Source: Doryteuthis pealeii (Eukaryota > Mollusca > Cephalopoda > Myopsida > Loliginidae). Taken from it: DNA of 64,000 nucleotides. Position numbers and translations under genes: made by a program. Position 1 is the first letter of the stretch. The number at the start of each line of letters is the position of its first letter. The notes beneath the pieces were generated by a model that ran no database searches, was not told where the DNA came from, and worked only from the letters and a program-made list of their open reading frames with translations. The stretch covers positions 102,243,140 through 102,307,139 of the forward strand of contig CM042145.1 of NCBI GenBank assembly GCA_023376005.1, read 5' to 3'. Shown here piece after piece: positions 45,815 through 58,365 of the stretch.

Positions 45815-46298
45815 TGAAAAAAAAAAGGTTTCCTCTTTAAACAAGACAACAAAATGCAAACATACGAGCAAGATATTCTACTGTATTGTTTTACATTGAC
45901 CCACGAGTTTAATTCGTTCCGCACGTAACTCAATTTCCTCGTATATCAAATCAATCTTTCCCATTGAAATAAACTGAAATGCCATTAATCCGTTTCAGCA
46001 CCCCCCTCCCCAACAACAAAAAAACACCCTAATTTTTGGTTCCTTTTTTCAATATAAAAATAGTAATATATTGTATAAAAACATAAGATAGAATGTAATG
46101 AATTATATGAATAAGATAGAAAGTACTGTAGTGTATAAATGTAATGAATTGTATTGTATAAAAACAATATTTTGTTCTATAAGAATATGATATTGTATTG
46201 TATAAAAACAATATTATATTGTATAAAAACATAATAAGATAGAATGTAATGATTTATGTGAATAAGATAGGATGTAACTATTTATGTGAATTATTATT
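45815..46298. other. Chitinase last intron, left part: repeats only
   Basis: 45890-45985 is the dispersed repeat TTACATTGACCCACGAG (see 28018). 46030-46270 is low-complexity with many ATTGTATAAAAACA units. No exon. Confidence 0.5.
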
Positions 46299-46772
46299 AC
46301 TAGCAAAAAACAAACACCCTTCGGGTGGTGTAAACATTTATTTTTATAAGATATTGCCAGAGGGGAGTGGGAGTTTAAAATTCAATGTTAGAGGGGTTGT
46401 ATCATAAGTAAGTAAAATCATTAAATTTATTAAAGGAGTAAAAAATAAATAAATCAGTTAGAAATGGAAACTTAGTTCTGTTCCCCTAAAATAAAATGCT
46501 GTGTGCATCTATTAATCATTAATTAAATAATTATTTTGAATATTTTACACATAAATTTTATACAAAATCGTAGGTATCTATTCATTTATAAACTTTTTAG
46601 TTAACCTCTTCTCTAGTTACTAAAAAAAATGGCGAGAGTAAAAAATAATTTATAAAACTGATTACAGGGTTGTTCTTTATTCTAATTTATTGACGATTTT
46701 CGGTATTGTGACGTAAACAGTGACGTAGTTTCGGTTACAGACAAATGGAAACTAAATCTCCATTATCAATAG
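46299..46772 (+). mobile_element. ACTAGC-type hairpin element, divergent
   Basis: ACTAGCAAAAAACAAACACC with hairpin CACCCttcgGGTG; ends CAGACAAATGGAAAC...CTCCATTATCAATAGA. Lies in the chitinase intron. Confidence 0.6.
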
Positions 46773-47271
46773 ATTTTTTACGTCTATTTTTTTTAAATGA
46801 ATAATATTGTTCTTTGGCGTTATACATTTGAAAACTTAAATATTTTTTAGTGAATTTATTAACATAAGCGTATCTGGAGCTCGCTCGTACCTCACATTTT
46901 AGCTCACAACACAAAGCAAAAAATCAACCGTGGACAGATCTTGGAACTCGGAAAACTCGGAAAGTTGGGACACTTGCAAGTCAAGGTACAACTGTATATT
47001 CCAGTGATTCTCCAATTGTGTCGCAACTATCTGCTCAGCGTTACACGTAAATTCTTTTTTTTTCTTCCAAAAACGCAGACACGTGTTTTGATCCTTTAAC
47101 ATATCTGTATCATAGATTTAGCAATTCAATTGTCTTATCACTAGAGTATGTCAGATCACAACGTTTCAACATGCTTTAGTGACATTCATATTGATAACAA
47201 AAAGTTGTGCATTAGACAGCGAGCGACATGTAGTAATAATTTATAAAGTATATATATATATATATATATAT
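46773..47271. other. Intron stretch with dispersed-repeat fragment and (TA)n
   Basis: 46865-47000 is the reverse relative of 28018-28145 (GAACTCGGAAAACTCGG). (TA)n 47251-47271. No exon found. Confidence 0.5.
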
Positions 47272-48557
47272 ACTAGCAAATATATGCACCCTCCGGGTGC
47301 AAGTATTTAAGTTTTAATGTAATAAAATATTATATCAAATTAGAAAGGCTAATGAAACTAAATAAGAATACAGATAAAAAGATTTGAAACAGAGGGCAGG
47401 TATAATCGATAAATAGAACAACTGAAACTTACTCTTCCATCACTCTCGTCTTTCATTGTTATCTTTTCTAATTTAAGTATTTAGTTAAAAGAGGAAGTAA
47501 AGAATAAAATGACAGTTATTTTTTCTTGTTAATGGATTTCATTTAAGATTCATTGAAGAGATTTTTGCTTATATTCATTAAAATAAAACCAAACGGTTAG
47601 GAATCAATAATACTAAGCACATATTTATTAAAATCAAATTTTTAATATCAATATGCAAATTAGCCTTCCCGTTCACATTGTAAACCACTATTTTGTTGTA
47701 TATATAAATATAATTGCATGCTGTTAGTATGTAGATATGGTTAACAGTATTAATAATGTAAAACAATTTTATTAATAATTAAGGTTTAAATTAAAATAAA
47801 ATCATTGAGAAAGGGACATTAATAACTAAGGGAATTGTGACTTGAGTAGTGATATAGTTTCGGTTACAGACAGAAAAACACACAATCTCCATTATAATAA
47901 GACTAGCAAATATATGCACCCTCCGGGTGCAAGTATTTAAGTTCTAACGTAATAAAATATTGTATTAAATTAGAAAGGCTAATGAAACTAAATAAGAATA
48001 CAGATAAAAAGATTTGAAACAGAGGGAGTATAATAAAAGATTTGAAACAGAGGGAGTATAATAAAAAATGGAACAACTGAAACTTACTCTTCCATCACTC
48101 TCCTCTTTCATTGTTATTTTTTTCTAATTTAAGTATTTAGTTATAAGAGGAAGTAAAGAATAAAATGACAGTTATTTTATCTTGTTAATGGATTTCATTT
48201 AAGATTTATTGAAGAGACTTTTTCTTATATTCATTAAAATAAAACCAAACAGTTAGAAATCAATGATACTAAGCACATATTTATTAAATTCGATTTTTTA
48301 ATATTAATATGCAAATTAGCCTTCCCGTTCACACTGTAAACCGCTATGTTGTTGTATATGTAAATATAATTGCATGTTGTCAGTATGTAGACATAGTTAA
48401 CAGTATTAATAATGTAAGACAATTTTATTAATAATTGAGGTTTAGATAAAAATAAAATCATGGAGAATGTGATGTCAATAACTAAGAGAATTGTGACTTG
48501 AGTAGGAATATAGTTTCGGTTACAGACAGAAAAACACACAATCTCCATTATAATAAG
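47272..48557 (+). mobile_element. Two full-length ACTAGC-type hairpin elements, head to tail
   Basis: Copies 47272-47902 and 47902-48557 both begin ACTAGCAAATATATGCACCC (hairpin TGCACCCtcCGGGTGCA) and end CTCCATTATAATAAGA. The terminal A of the first is the initial A of the second. They are alike over their whole length; the second has a short internal direct duplication (AAAGATTTGAAACAGAGGGA at 48008 and 48036). Confidence 0.8.
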
Positions 48558-48561
48558 AAGA

Positions 48562-48846
48562 TATTAAGAAAATTTGAAAAAACAATTTGAATTTATTTAT
48601 CGATGTTTAAACATTTCGTTTTTTTTAAAACCTTCATCAGGATGTATCTTGGGGTGAAGAAATCGATGTTTTTATAGATGACACGAGATGAAAATCTTTT
48701 TTTTTTTGTTTGTTTGTTTTTTTGTTGTGTAACTGTATTTGTTCAGCGTTATATTTTTGAAAGACAAGTCGCGATCAAATGTTTAAACATCGATAAATAA
48801 ATTCATCCTATTTTCGGATCACTTGTTTTTTCAAATTTTCTTAATA
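48562..48846. mobile_element. Foldback element (about 285 bp)
   Basis: Ends GAAAATTTGAAAAAAC and its complement GTTTTTTCAAATTTTC; inner pair ATCGATGTTTAAACATTT and complement. Centre T-rich. Confidence 0.65.
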
Positions 48847-48876
48847 TTGTCGGATTTATTTTCCATATTTACTCCC

Positions 48877-48877
<1 letters not shown>

Positions 48878-48911
<34 letters not shown>

Positions 48912-49316
48912 TAAATTTTTACTTGAAGGCACTTACAACGCATGTATCGCATAAAATTCGATACTTTTTCTTATAGAAAATGAACTTGACAAGTGTAATC
49001 CCGGCAAAGGATGGCTCGGTGTGTAGAATACCGTACAGACTGTTTCGACTTTATTAAGTCTCATCAGCGGTATATACTAACGATTTCCCTCCGACAGAAA
49101 TCGAAACCGGGACTTCAGCAGACACAGTGAAACACTAGTGAAACACTTTTATCGCCTCGGCCACAGTACACAGCTGACCATCCTAGCGAAATTAAGCTTG
49201 TCAAGTGATACTTACACGCCTCTACCATAATAGGTAAGGGGGTGTTATTGGGAGAATATTAGTAATAGAAAAGGCGAAAAGAGTTAAGGGTTTACCATTG
49301 TTTCGATCACAATAAT

Positions 49317-49376
<60 letters not shown>

Positions 49377-49400
49377 TAACTAAGGAATTGCATCGACTTA
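48878..49400. mobile_element. SINE family H (reverse) flanked by (TA)n
   Basis: (TA)n 48878-48903; family-H copy 48922-49225 (plus text GTTTCGACTTTATTAAGTC, CCCTCCGACAGAAATCG); (TA)n 49325-49372. Confidence 0.65.
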
Positions 49401-49489
49401 GTAAAGTATAAGGTCGGGTCTTGATGAGATCATTGAGATCAAAATCATGGTAGACCCTTAACTCTTTTCCACTTTTCCAATTACTAATA

Positions 49490-49762
49490 TTATAGCTTTA
49501 TATTTTATATATTGAGCACTTTTGGATAATGTACTAATGCCACTGCGACGAAAAATCAAAGAGTGCTCAATATCATTGATAGACCATGTATATCTAAGTT
49601 AGCGTAGCAAATACATGAAATCAAAGGCGCTTGGTAACTGACAGTTTCTGGCCTATGCGATTTTCAAATTAAGTTTGAAAATCGTATAACCAAGAAACTC
49701 TCAGTTACCAAGCACCGTTCACTTCATATCTTCACTACCCTAGCTTTTATATATATATAATG

Positions 49763-49801
<39 letters not shown>
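49490..49801. mobile_element. Hairpin MITE-like repeat with (TA)n
   Basis: Inverted pair GCGCTTGGTAACTGACAGTTTC and complement (cited in part as TTGGTAACTGACAGTTTC) at about 49628 and 49690, inner pair GATTTTCAAA/TTTGAAAATC. Relatives at 1545-1640 and 62990-63110. (TA)n at 49770-49801. Confidence 0.6.
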
Positions 49802-49805
<4 letters not shown>

Positions 49806-50193
49806 AGACAATAAATGATTATCGCCTTTTGAGGCTTGGGGGCTTCGTGGGGACTTCGTGTCATATGACTGTTTCAGTATCATATTCTTGATCTCTTTGC
49901 CTCTGTTCTTTGAACAGTAGACCTTGCCAGGGAACGTTTAAGACATTTGACTATTTTACCTTTCCTCATCAAGAAAGCATGTTTCCATTTTTGTACTCTT
50001 TTCACATACTGCTGGTCAATGGAACAATATGTGTATATTTCTAATTCTTTGGGCACGTTTACGTATTTTGCTTTTTTAAAATAACTTTGGTATGTATATA
50101 AAAGATTAAATGCTCTTGTATGTAAAAATGCATTTATCCTATTTTTCCTTTCGTTTTGTTCAGTGTTAGTCTATCATGGATGTACAATGCTCA

Positions 50194-50274
<81 letters not shown>

Positions 50275-50517
50275 CAACTTTATAAAAATGGCTATATATT
50301 TTTTAGTCACCTAACATGGTTTCTATTCATAAATTCCATTATTAGGGTAACACGAATCATTACACGAGTAAAAAGAAGAAAGAGAGGGCAGGCAAAAGAA
50401 ATAAATAAAGAAATGTCAGTAAATTGTAAGGAAAAAAGAAAGGACACAAAATGATGCTGTGAAGTGAAACGACTTATATATAGAAGATCACTGTGAGATA
50501 GTAAACAAGAAAGGGCG

Positions 50518-50564
<47 letters not shown>

Positions 50565-50853
50565 ATATATATATAGTTCAATGAGAAATCAAAACAAATA
50601 AAAGTTTTTGCTTTTATTTATTTAATTACGGGAACGGTATTACAACCATAATATATTATATTATATATTATATTATATATATATATTATAATATATATAT
50701 ATAATATAATATAATATAATATAATATAATATATTAATATTATAAATATTATATATACACATAAAATAGACTCATCAGCTATATATATATATAGTAATGT
50801 ACGTTGGATTACTATTACTTTTTCTAGTATACTAGTGCCAACCATACACATTA

Positions 50854-50904
<51 letters not shown>
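49802..50904. other. Intron stretch dominated by TA/TATAA microsatellites
   Basis: (TA)n-(GT)n 50192-50272, (TA)n 50520-50575, an ATAAT/ATATAATATAAT region 50650-50760 and (TA)n 50855-50903. 49802-50190 is nonrepetitive but shows no exon. Confidence 0.6.
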
Positions 50905-50906
<2 letters not shown>

Positions 50907-51457
50907 TAGCGGGACTCGTGGAATTTCCACGTAACGAAACAAAAATCAATAGGTGTTGTTTAAGCCAGAAACGATGATACTGAAGACTGCAAAATAAGAA
51001 ATGTGGGTTAAATCGAACTTAACGGACCTAAATTCCACTATCGTATGTCACCCCGCCGAAAGAAAAGAAAAAGAAAAAAAAAGAAAGAAAAGCAAAAAAA
51101 TCAGGGAATTAACCGAATTTAATGAAATTTTCATTGTTGATATATTAATGAATAAATGATATAATTCACCAGTTATTTTATTTAAAAACTTTTACATTTT
51201 TTCAGATCATTTACCTTTGAACCATGCATCTTTGAGGCATAACATAGATTCTCAAAGATACGTGGTTCAAAGTTAACTGACTTGAAAAAATGTAAAAGTT
51301 CTGAAATAGAATAACTGGTGCATTATATATTTTATTCATTAATATATCAACATTGAAAATATCATTAAATTCGGTTAATTCCCTGATTTTTGGTATTTTT
51401 TTCTTTCGGCGGGGTGACATACGATGGTGGAATTTAGGTCCGTTAAGTTCGATTTAA
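50905..51457 (+). mobile_element. ACTAGC head plus 450-bp palindrome
   Basis: 50905 begins ACTAGCGGGACTCGTGGAAT (hairpin CGTGGaattTCCACG). Then arms 51009-51225 and 51245-51457 form an inverted repeat: AATCGAACTTAACGGACCTA, TGTCACCCCGCCGAAAGAAA and complements. Confidence 0.7.
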
Positions 51458-51574
51458 CCACCTAAACTATAGAATTATGGGTACTATATTTCCACAAGTT
51501 TCATGTGTATAACACAATCCTCAGACGGGAGAATAGTAAAAAAAAAAAAAAAAAAAAGTAGAAAAATAGCGAAA

Positions 51575-51645
51575 AGGAGATAGATGCCCTCGCTGTTCGG
51601 CTGATAACGACAATAGGCCACTCCGGTGACTTTACTTTATTTATA
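51575..51645 (+). mobile_element. SINE family B tail fragment
   Basis: AAAGGAGATAGATGCCCTCG and CGACAATAGGCCACTCCGG, with a TTTACTTTAT end. Confidence 0.65.
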
Positions 51646-51672
51646 AAGATGATGCAAAATTCGATTTTATTT

Positions 51673-51677
<5 letters not shown>

Positions 51678-51728
<51 letters not shown>

Positions 51729-52740
51729 CCGCCTTGCCAAGATACAAAGTGTCTTTACTACAAACACCTCACAGGTATAACCGTGAAAACATTTCATAAC
51801 GAAGGGATGGTCTGTCTGTGATCTGAAATCCTGACAAAAATGGTTATTAGCTCCTTTACCTATACCCCCTTAGCATCCATTCCATACAAATATGCACAAT
51901 CTTAATCGGACATTTCTTTCTGTTGGAGTATTTTGTGGTATAAGGTGTGCTAAACATGTATTTAATCTACTATTTAAAGGCATTGATAAATTGTCTTGAA
52001 ATTACTCGCTGAAATGACTGCTTAAAGGAAGGACAGGTCAACAGACAAGAATTATAAAACTTTCTAATTCAAGACAGGATCAACTCTGATACAACTCATT
52101 TCTACTTCAAGACAGAATAAACTCTGATACACCACCTACTTTGAAGACAGATCAACATACAAGGATTATACATATTTCTACTTTAAGACAGGAACAACTC
52201 CGATACTTCTACTTTGAGGACAGATCAACAGACAAGGATTAAAACTGATACTGCATCTTTCTACTTCAAGAAAGGGTCAAACTTTATGTCACATAGGATC
52301 TCTACTCTAAAACTGCTTTCAACTATGGAAACTATGGAAATTGAGTTTTACGAGGTTTAAGATTCATGTGGCCACACGAACCGTAACACTTTCTAAATCT
52401 CCATTTCCAAAAAAATAGACAAATCTATACGGGTCTTTATTTTCAGACCTCGGTTCCTCAACCAGTGGCCCTCCATGACCACCCGTGCGGCCCGTCACCC
52501 AATTTTCAAAATTTTCTCTTTGCTTTTTGATGATTACTTCAGATGAAATTCATTGATCTTCAGTGTTCAGAAAATTTCAAATCCAACTTTCTCATTTGTC
52601 TGTATTTTTTAGATGAGACTTGATGTGTATCGGGATTCTTCTCGTGACACATGTCGGAATGATAAGCGTACAAAAACAATGAAGTCATTATTTGAATGAG
52701 ATCTTCAAAAGTTTTTCGACGCCTGTCTAATCAACTGTCA
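51678..52740. other. Intron stretch: (TA)n, degenerate tandem repeat, hAT-like end
   Basis: (TA)n 51678-51725. 52028-52275 has five degenerate units of about 50 bp around CTACTTCAAGACAG and CAACTCTGATAC. 52449-52510 (CGGTTCCTCAACCAGTGGCC) resembles a hAT-type end. No exon. Confidence 0.5.
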
Positions 52741-52890
52741 AACTGTTAAAATGCTTCCCCAGGTTGGGTCATTGCTGTGCTTGGATACACAGGAAAACAC
52801 CTGAGTAAGGCCGGAGGATACAGCGGCCGAAATGTCATACTTACCACTATGAATACGAGGACAACAGTCCGAAAAATCAAGATTATACAC
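52741..52890 (+). mobile_element. SINE family C, 3' half
   Basis: CACCTGAGTAAGGCCGGAGG, ACAGCGGCCGAAATGTC, GGACAACAGTCCGAAAAATC. Confidence 0.7.
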
Positions 52891-53094
52891 TCTAACTTTA
52901 TTGCTTGCCACATTTTCGGTTTCTATAAGAACCAAGCGCTTTCATCTGAACGATTCCCTTAACCTTATCGTCCACACCAAGCAAGTAGTGAGCATGTTTA
53001 GAACTACATACCACAAAAAACATAAAATGTCTCATTAATGAATTATGATTTATAGTGAATTTAGCTGTTTTTTTCTGACCTTTTAAGATCACGG

Positions 53095-53492
53095 GGTAAT
53101 TCCATGTCAAATCATCCAGGCTATGTTACCCACCCCGTTAAATTTTCGGGATATTGATCTTGCTATAAAAAAAAATCAGAAATCATCAATAACTTAAAAT
53201 TGGTTGTCTTTAAGATTTTTTTAATAGCATTTTTGGATTCCTTTAGCAAAAATGCTTTTAAAAAACAATTTTTACTTGTAGGGAAGTTCTAGAACTCATT
53301 TTACAGACAAAAATAGATTACAAAAAGTCACCATTTTTCGCCAACCCCACCAAATATGGAGAGCTAAAAATAGACATAACTCCGCTGATGTTTTGAATTG
53401 GAAGCTCAAATTTTGATGATTATCTAATGTTAAGAAAATTGAAGTGGGTGGGTGACAATTTTACTCTTTTCTAGATTTGACATGGAATTACC
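53095..53492. mobile_element. 398-bp MITE related to the transposon at 28522-29780
   Basis: Ends GGTAATTCCATGTCAAATCA and GATTTGACATGGAATTACC. Flanks TCACGG (53089-53094) and TCACGT (53493-53498) are a 5-of-6 target-site duplication. The interior matches one arm plus the centre of the larger copy (AATAACTTAAAATTGGTTG, TCTAGAACTCATTTTACAGA). Confidence 0.85.
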
Positions 53493-54080
53493 TCACGTAT
53501 ATCCTGAATTAAGCTTTGTAGTTATCGGACTGTAAAGTTTGCGAACGCCTGTATTAGACTATATTAAAAACAACAACAGGGATCCTTATAGTTAAAACAT
53601 TTTTTAACTACAATACATTGATTTATTTAAGACCACTTTGGCATTTGGTGTCTTGAGTCCTTGATCACAATCCGCTTGCCTTGTCAAACTCAAATTACTA
53701 CGACTTTAAAAAAAATTCTTTGGTACAGCTGCATGTTTGATTTTAAGTCAGGTAAAGTTATTTTTCAAAAGATTATCAATATGCAATCCTTGTTAACGCG
53801 AAGAGATAGATACATTCATGTGTTAGTAAAATATAGAATGCCCACATGCTACAAATAAGTCTCTCATGCAATAACGTACATTAGAGGGTTAGTAAAATTA
53901 TTATCATTACAATGAGGGTTCCGATTGAAAATCTGCTTATCCCTGGGTTTCTACGAGTAGCGAACTGGGCCACTTTTGAAAACTCGGTGCTGCTAAATTC
54001 TGAATTTAGCTACTGCTTTCAAAATATATTGAGATAACTTTGAGAAAAAAAAGTCAATAATTGAATATTTATGGATTTAT
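53493..54080. other. Intron stretch without recognised feature
   Basis: No exon or named repeat seen. Confidence 0.4.
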
Positions 54081-54089
54081 ATTTACATT

Positions 54090-54500
54090 CAAAGGTCTAA
54101 CGCTAGTGAAAAAGGGATTGACTCCCTTGCTGTACGACTGATACCGACAATAGGCCACTCCACAGATTTTACTTTTACTTACATATTATTAATTTTCGGA
54201 AGCAGCAGTTTTGCTTAGTCGGTAGAGCAACCACCGAAGAATCGCAAGGTTTCTGGTTCGATACCGGTTCCCGCCAATCCAGCGCATGAATAGCACAGAT
54301 TGGGTAACTTTTTATCAATAATTTGGTAGAGGTATACTTATTTTAGAGGCCAGTTTAGCTCAGTCGGTGGGCACCTTGTTCGATACCGGTCCTCGCCAAC
54401 TCAGCAAAAATAGTCTCCTAGCGAAAAAAGGGATAGACTCCCTCGTTGTGCGTCTGATGCCGACGATAGGCCACTCCGCAAACTTTACTTTACTTTGATA
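54090..54500 (+). mobile_element. Three adjacent SINE family B fragments
   Basis: 54095-54180 is a tail (CTAACGCTAGTGAAAAAGG). 54205-54310 is a head (TTTGCTTAGTCGGTAGAGCA, GGTTCGATACC). 54348-54500 is a copy with an internally deleted head (GTTTAGCTCAGTCGGTGGGC, TTCGATACCGGTCC) and the typical tail GATAGGCCACTCCGCAA. Confidence 0.75.
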
Positions 54501-54824
54501 TTTTAGAAAATAAAATTTTTGTAGCCATATGGTAGTTTGGTGTCACTAAATGTGGCGAAATTACAATGTTGGATTCATGAACCAAAATTTCTTCTTTTTT
54601 TTTTTCGAGTGGGCACCAAAAGATCCGGTGCAAAACGGTTCATCAAAATGTCCTAAATAGAAGATTCTCTTTTACCTAAAAATTGGCGGTCTAAAAATGT
54701 CAACATTAGCGATATCTCTTAACTAAGGTACAAATTGACAATACAACTCCTCGTCCTTATCAGCGGGGTTTTAGAATACGTTGGTAGTAAGACCCCCTCA
54801 AAAAGAGGGGTCCTGGGTACGGCA

Positions 54825-55118
54825 CTAAGCTGCATATCTGAATTTCCAGTTCTGGAGATCTGGGATGTGTGGAATACTCACTCATTGCCATTACTCCCAG
54901 GTTTACTCTGAGCTGAAGAGGTTGTAGATGTTAGGGTCCCATCTATGGGTCAAATATATCTGTTCAAAATTATTTGTATTCGATAAGACCGTGTGCAAAA
55001 GAAGACCCCTAAAACTCTTAAGAAACAATTAGACCAAAATATAAATACGAAAGTACAATGAACGCGGTTCTCTAACCCCTAGACATAAAATAACACTATA
55101 CGGGTTGACATGCCGTTA
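54825..55118 (+). repeat. Family-I repeat and LINE-tail repeat
   Basis: 54825-54975 is the family-I block (CATTGCCATTACTCCCAGGT). 54985-55118 is the sister of 44475-44618 and ends GGGTTGACATGCCGTTAAAA. Confidence 0.6.
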
Positions 55119-55216
55119 AAATCAAGACTTTTGAGCTCCAAACTGTTCATGCGAGGGATTTCAGATTAACAAGAAAAGGTAAAGAGGTAAAAATAAAGGT
55201 ACGAATATATATTCAC

Positions 55217-55402
55217 CTGTAGAAGAAGAATTTTGACACTTGACCAAGTATTCATGATTACATGTTTTTATGGTATCATCATAACGTGTCTTAGGAGGAC
55301 AAGCGTATCTATTACCTCCATTGCCGGGTACGCAGATCCAAAAGTGCGTGCAACTTTGTGCATCGGGATACAGTCCGTTCTTGTTTCCAGTGCACGGTCC
55401 AG
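55217..55402 (-). CDS. Chitinase chitin-binding domain 1 (CBM14/peritrophin-A)
   Basis: This 186-bp exon begins and ends in phase 1 and encodes one complete chitin-binding module. The six cysteines occur in the order PCTG, QSC, WIC, YAC, KTC, VKC, with the aromatic residues of HFWIC that typically stack on chitin. The exon follows the linker and ends with a Ser-rich stretch NSSST. The acceptor AG is at 55403-55404 and the donor GTGAAT at 55211-55216. A symmetric 1-1 exon is the classic unit for domain duplication by exon shuffling, and the next exon is a second copy of the same module. Confidence 0.94.
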
Positions 55403-55672
55403 CTGCAAAGTCAGGGCGTAATAAGATATTACTAAAAATTTTGTTTTGAAATAATTCTTGTATTGTGCCGGTGCAATGTTGAAAGCCATCACCAATTTCT
55501 TGCTATGGATGACCATCAGCGCCATGATAAGAGCTCTACCAAGAAAGCAACTGATGTCATGCATGTGTATAAAATAAAATAAAATACCGTGGATAGAAAT
55601 TTGTGAAATCCCTTGTGAGCATATATAAAATTCCAACACCACAGTGCTAATGCTACTACGAATCCGTGAAAG

Positions 55673-55673
<1 letters not shown>

Positions 55674-55763
<90 letters not shown>
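55674..55763. repeat. (TA)n-(CA)n-(TA)n microsatellite
   Basis: (TA)n 55674-55697, (CA)n 55698-55727, (TA)n 55727-55763. Lies 270 bp upstream (minus sense) of the first chitin-binding exon. Confidence 0.95.
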
Positions 55764-55769
<6 letters not shown>

Positions 55770-56499
55770 ATGCAAATTAAAGTATCATATATTTCTTGCT
55801 GTGAATTGTGAAGATTTATGTGTGAACCTTAGTTTACTTACGCGGCAGTAAACTACCGTATACACCCGTGTATAGGTCGACCCTTGATTTATGGTGACCA
55901 AGTCATTAATCTATGGAATTAAATTTTGAAGTCAAGAATAGGTCCTAGCCTCTGCCATTCTGTCAGAATTTTAACCTTACAAAATTTGAAAGGCACCAAT
56001 TCTTGGTCTCGTCTTTAAAATTCTACCGTATATAGGATTATTATTTAAAATTACAGAGTTCCACGTCTTTAGTATATCCGGTGCTTTGTACTAAACTAAG
56101 CTTAGCTTAGTCTGACACAAGGTCAGGGGGGGTGCACGACACTAAGTAAGGATCAAATTAACTCTAGTAATAATAGTCTGCAATACTATCTTGCTAAAAC
56201 GTTAGTACATGTTTGGGGGATCCTTGACGTGTGGTATAATTTTAATTTGAAACATTTTGTTCAGAATAAAAACAAAGAAAATCTGGATAAAAACAACAAA
56301 AAAACAAAACAAAAACAAAGTCCGAACCAAAACCAAGAAAAAAACCCCAAGAAAAAAGACCCTGAACCCACAGTTGGTGTCATGTGCAAAAATAGTGGTT
56401 TTATATATAAAAGAGAGAGAGAGAGAAAAAAAAGACCATGAAGAGAGACCTTTTCCATTTAATTACGCATACAGATTCATATTTTTTGTTGATTTCTTA
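55764..56499. other. Intron stretch, AT-rich
   Basis: 55855-55920 (CCCGTGTATAGGTCGACCC) is a dispersed repeat related to 14665-14700 and 19975-20000. 56260-56440 is A-rich low complexity with overlapping artefact ORFs. Confidence 0.45.
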
Positions 56500-56743
56500 T
56501 ATGAGGAGGCGCGTGGTGTAATGATTAGTCGTAGGAAATGGACTCGTCGACCTAAGGTCAAATCCTGGACGGGACTGTTTGGATTTCACATTGCGTTTGG
56601 GAAAGGTACACATTCAACTACCCTCCCTCCAGCTATGGATAAATAGTAGGGCACACTGGGCTCTTTAACCGTGGCTAAGAAAACGCTGCAAATTGACCTT
56701 GTGTCGCATCGTGCTTGTGATGAGGGGTTGGTAAATATATATA
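56500..56743 (+). mobile_element. SINE family A
   Basis: Head GCGTGGTGTAATGATTAG, B-box-like GGTCAAATCC, body CTACCCTCCCTCCAGCTATG, tail TTGTGTCGCATCGTGCTTG then GGTAAATATATATG. Confidence 0.8.
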
Positions 56744-56971
56744 TGAGGAATTAAACCATTCTGACATTTTTTCGATCCAAATGATGTTGGGAATTGGGCA
56801 CATGTTTCTGGACTATTTTTTAAAACGCTGATTCTGAAAATCAAGTTCATTTTGCTCCATCACATCACTTTCTCTCAGTACAGATAATTTCTATTTTGCT
56901 ATATATTTTATTTTAAATAACAATAATTTAAAATAAAAAAAAACATAATCCATTTGCGGACGTTCTTTTTC

Positions 56972-56976
<5 letters not shown>

Positions 56977-57062
<86 letters not shown>
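56977..57062. repeat. (TA)n-(GT)n microsatellite
   Basis: (TA)n to 57018, then (GT)n to 57062. Confidence 0.95.
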
Positions 57063-57063
<1 letters not shown>

Positions 57064-58365
57064 GTGTGATGAATGCATGTATAATATATTGTATATGTGT
57101 ATATATATATATGAACGAAACTCCGTTCTGGAACTGAGTAAACTGGATTATAATGGTAGAAGTCGTGTCCATGTTAATTGGCATACATGGAAACCTGAAA
57201 AATCGCTAGAATCGTGTTTGCATAGGTTTAGAATTTGAGAAAGAATTGAGACTGTTCAGGCCACATTATTGTTGGAATCTGTAAGATGTAACAACAATGA
57301 AGTAGTAATTGACTTTCCTTCTTCTGAGGGTTAATTTTCTTCTTTGCTAATTCTTCTAACTTCTGGGCTAGTCTGGGCTAGTCATTGTTTTTACATTTAA
57401 TAACACAAGACTAAGTTTGCTTGATCAAGCTTTTATTATTTATCTAGCCCATAATTTAATTCCGCGCGGATGAGATCAACCCCGGAGCACGTCTAAAAGC
57501 CGGGTCGACCTGAATAACTAAACTAACTATTCTCACATCTCTGTACCGGATGTCAGTTGGGGTCATCTAAAATGTCAATCATAACCTCCAACGGTTATAG
57601 AAAATTACCCACCTACGGTTCTAAATCTAACGAACTTTATTTAAAACTAACTTACAGGTACCTTCACAATTTATGACTTCTCATGAATTGTAACATCGGT
57701 AACAACAATAAAGAATAAACTCTGGGTAGTGGCGTGACAACGTCGTGATCCAGGGGTGGGGACAAGAGCTCGACCTGGCACCCTCTCCAGTTGCCCATAA
57801 ATACTGATTCATATTTTTCAAAGATTCACCTACCCGCCCACTTTCAAATTCTACGAATTCATATTTCAGGTGTATAGTGTCAGAAGTTAGGCAATTATAT
57901 TTCAATGTTATAGCAACACAAAGGCTCTTGGGTTCGGGCGATTTTGTGCCCCCTGCCAAAGCTGCGCTCCGAGGCAGCTGCCACCCCCCCCCCTTTGTTC
58001 CACCACTAATTCTTTTAGATTAGAACTCACGTTTCCTTTTGCATTAGAAAAAGTTGGTTAATCATATGGTGTTATATGCAGTAATAGGTTAATTACTGAT
58101 TTTATTACATCCGGGTAATACAAGTTATGTGCCCTTGTTTTAGTGTTGTTGATTCCCACACTTTGTAATAAAGGGTTAAACCTAACAGACGTGTTCCTGT
58201 GTCGTGAACGAGAAAACCTTAAATGAACGAACTCATTTAATAAGATAAAACACGTACCAACTGCTTTATTAATTAAGCTACGAGAGGCATTTTCTCTTTT
58301 TGCAAAAGGTAAAATTCAAACCTATAACCCATCCCTTGTTTCACAGTGCTAATACTATTTCACTT
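57063..58365. other. Intron stretch without recognised exon
   Basis: 57715-58010 has more even composition and GC-rich ends (TGGCGTGACAACGTCGTG; CTGCGCTCCGAGGCAGCTG), probably an old transposon, but no class could be assigned. Confidence 0.4.
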
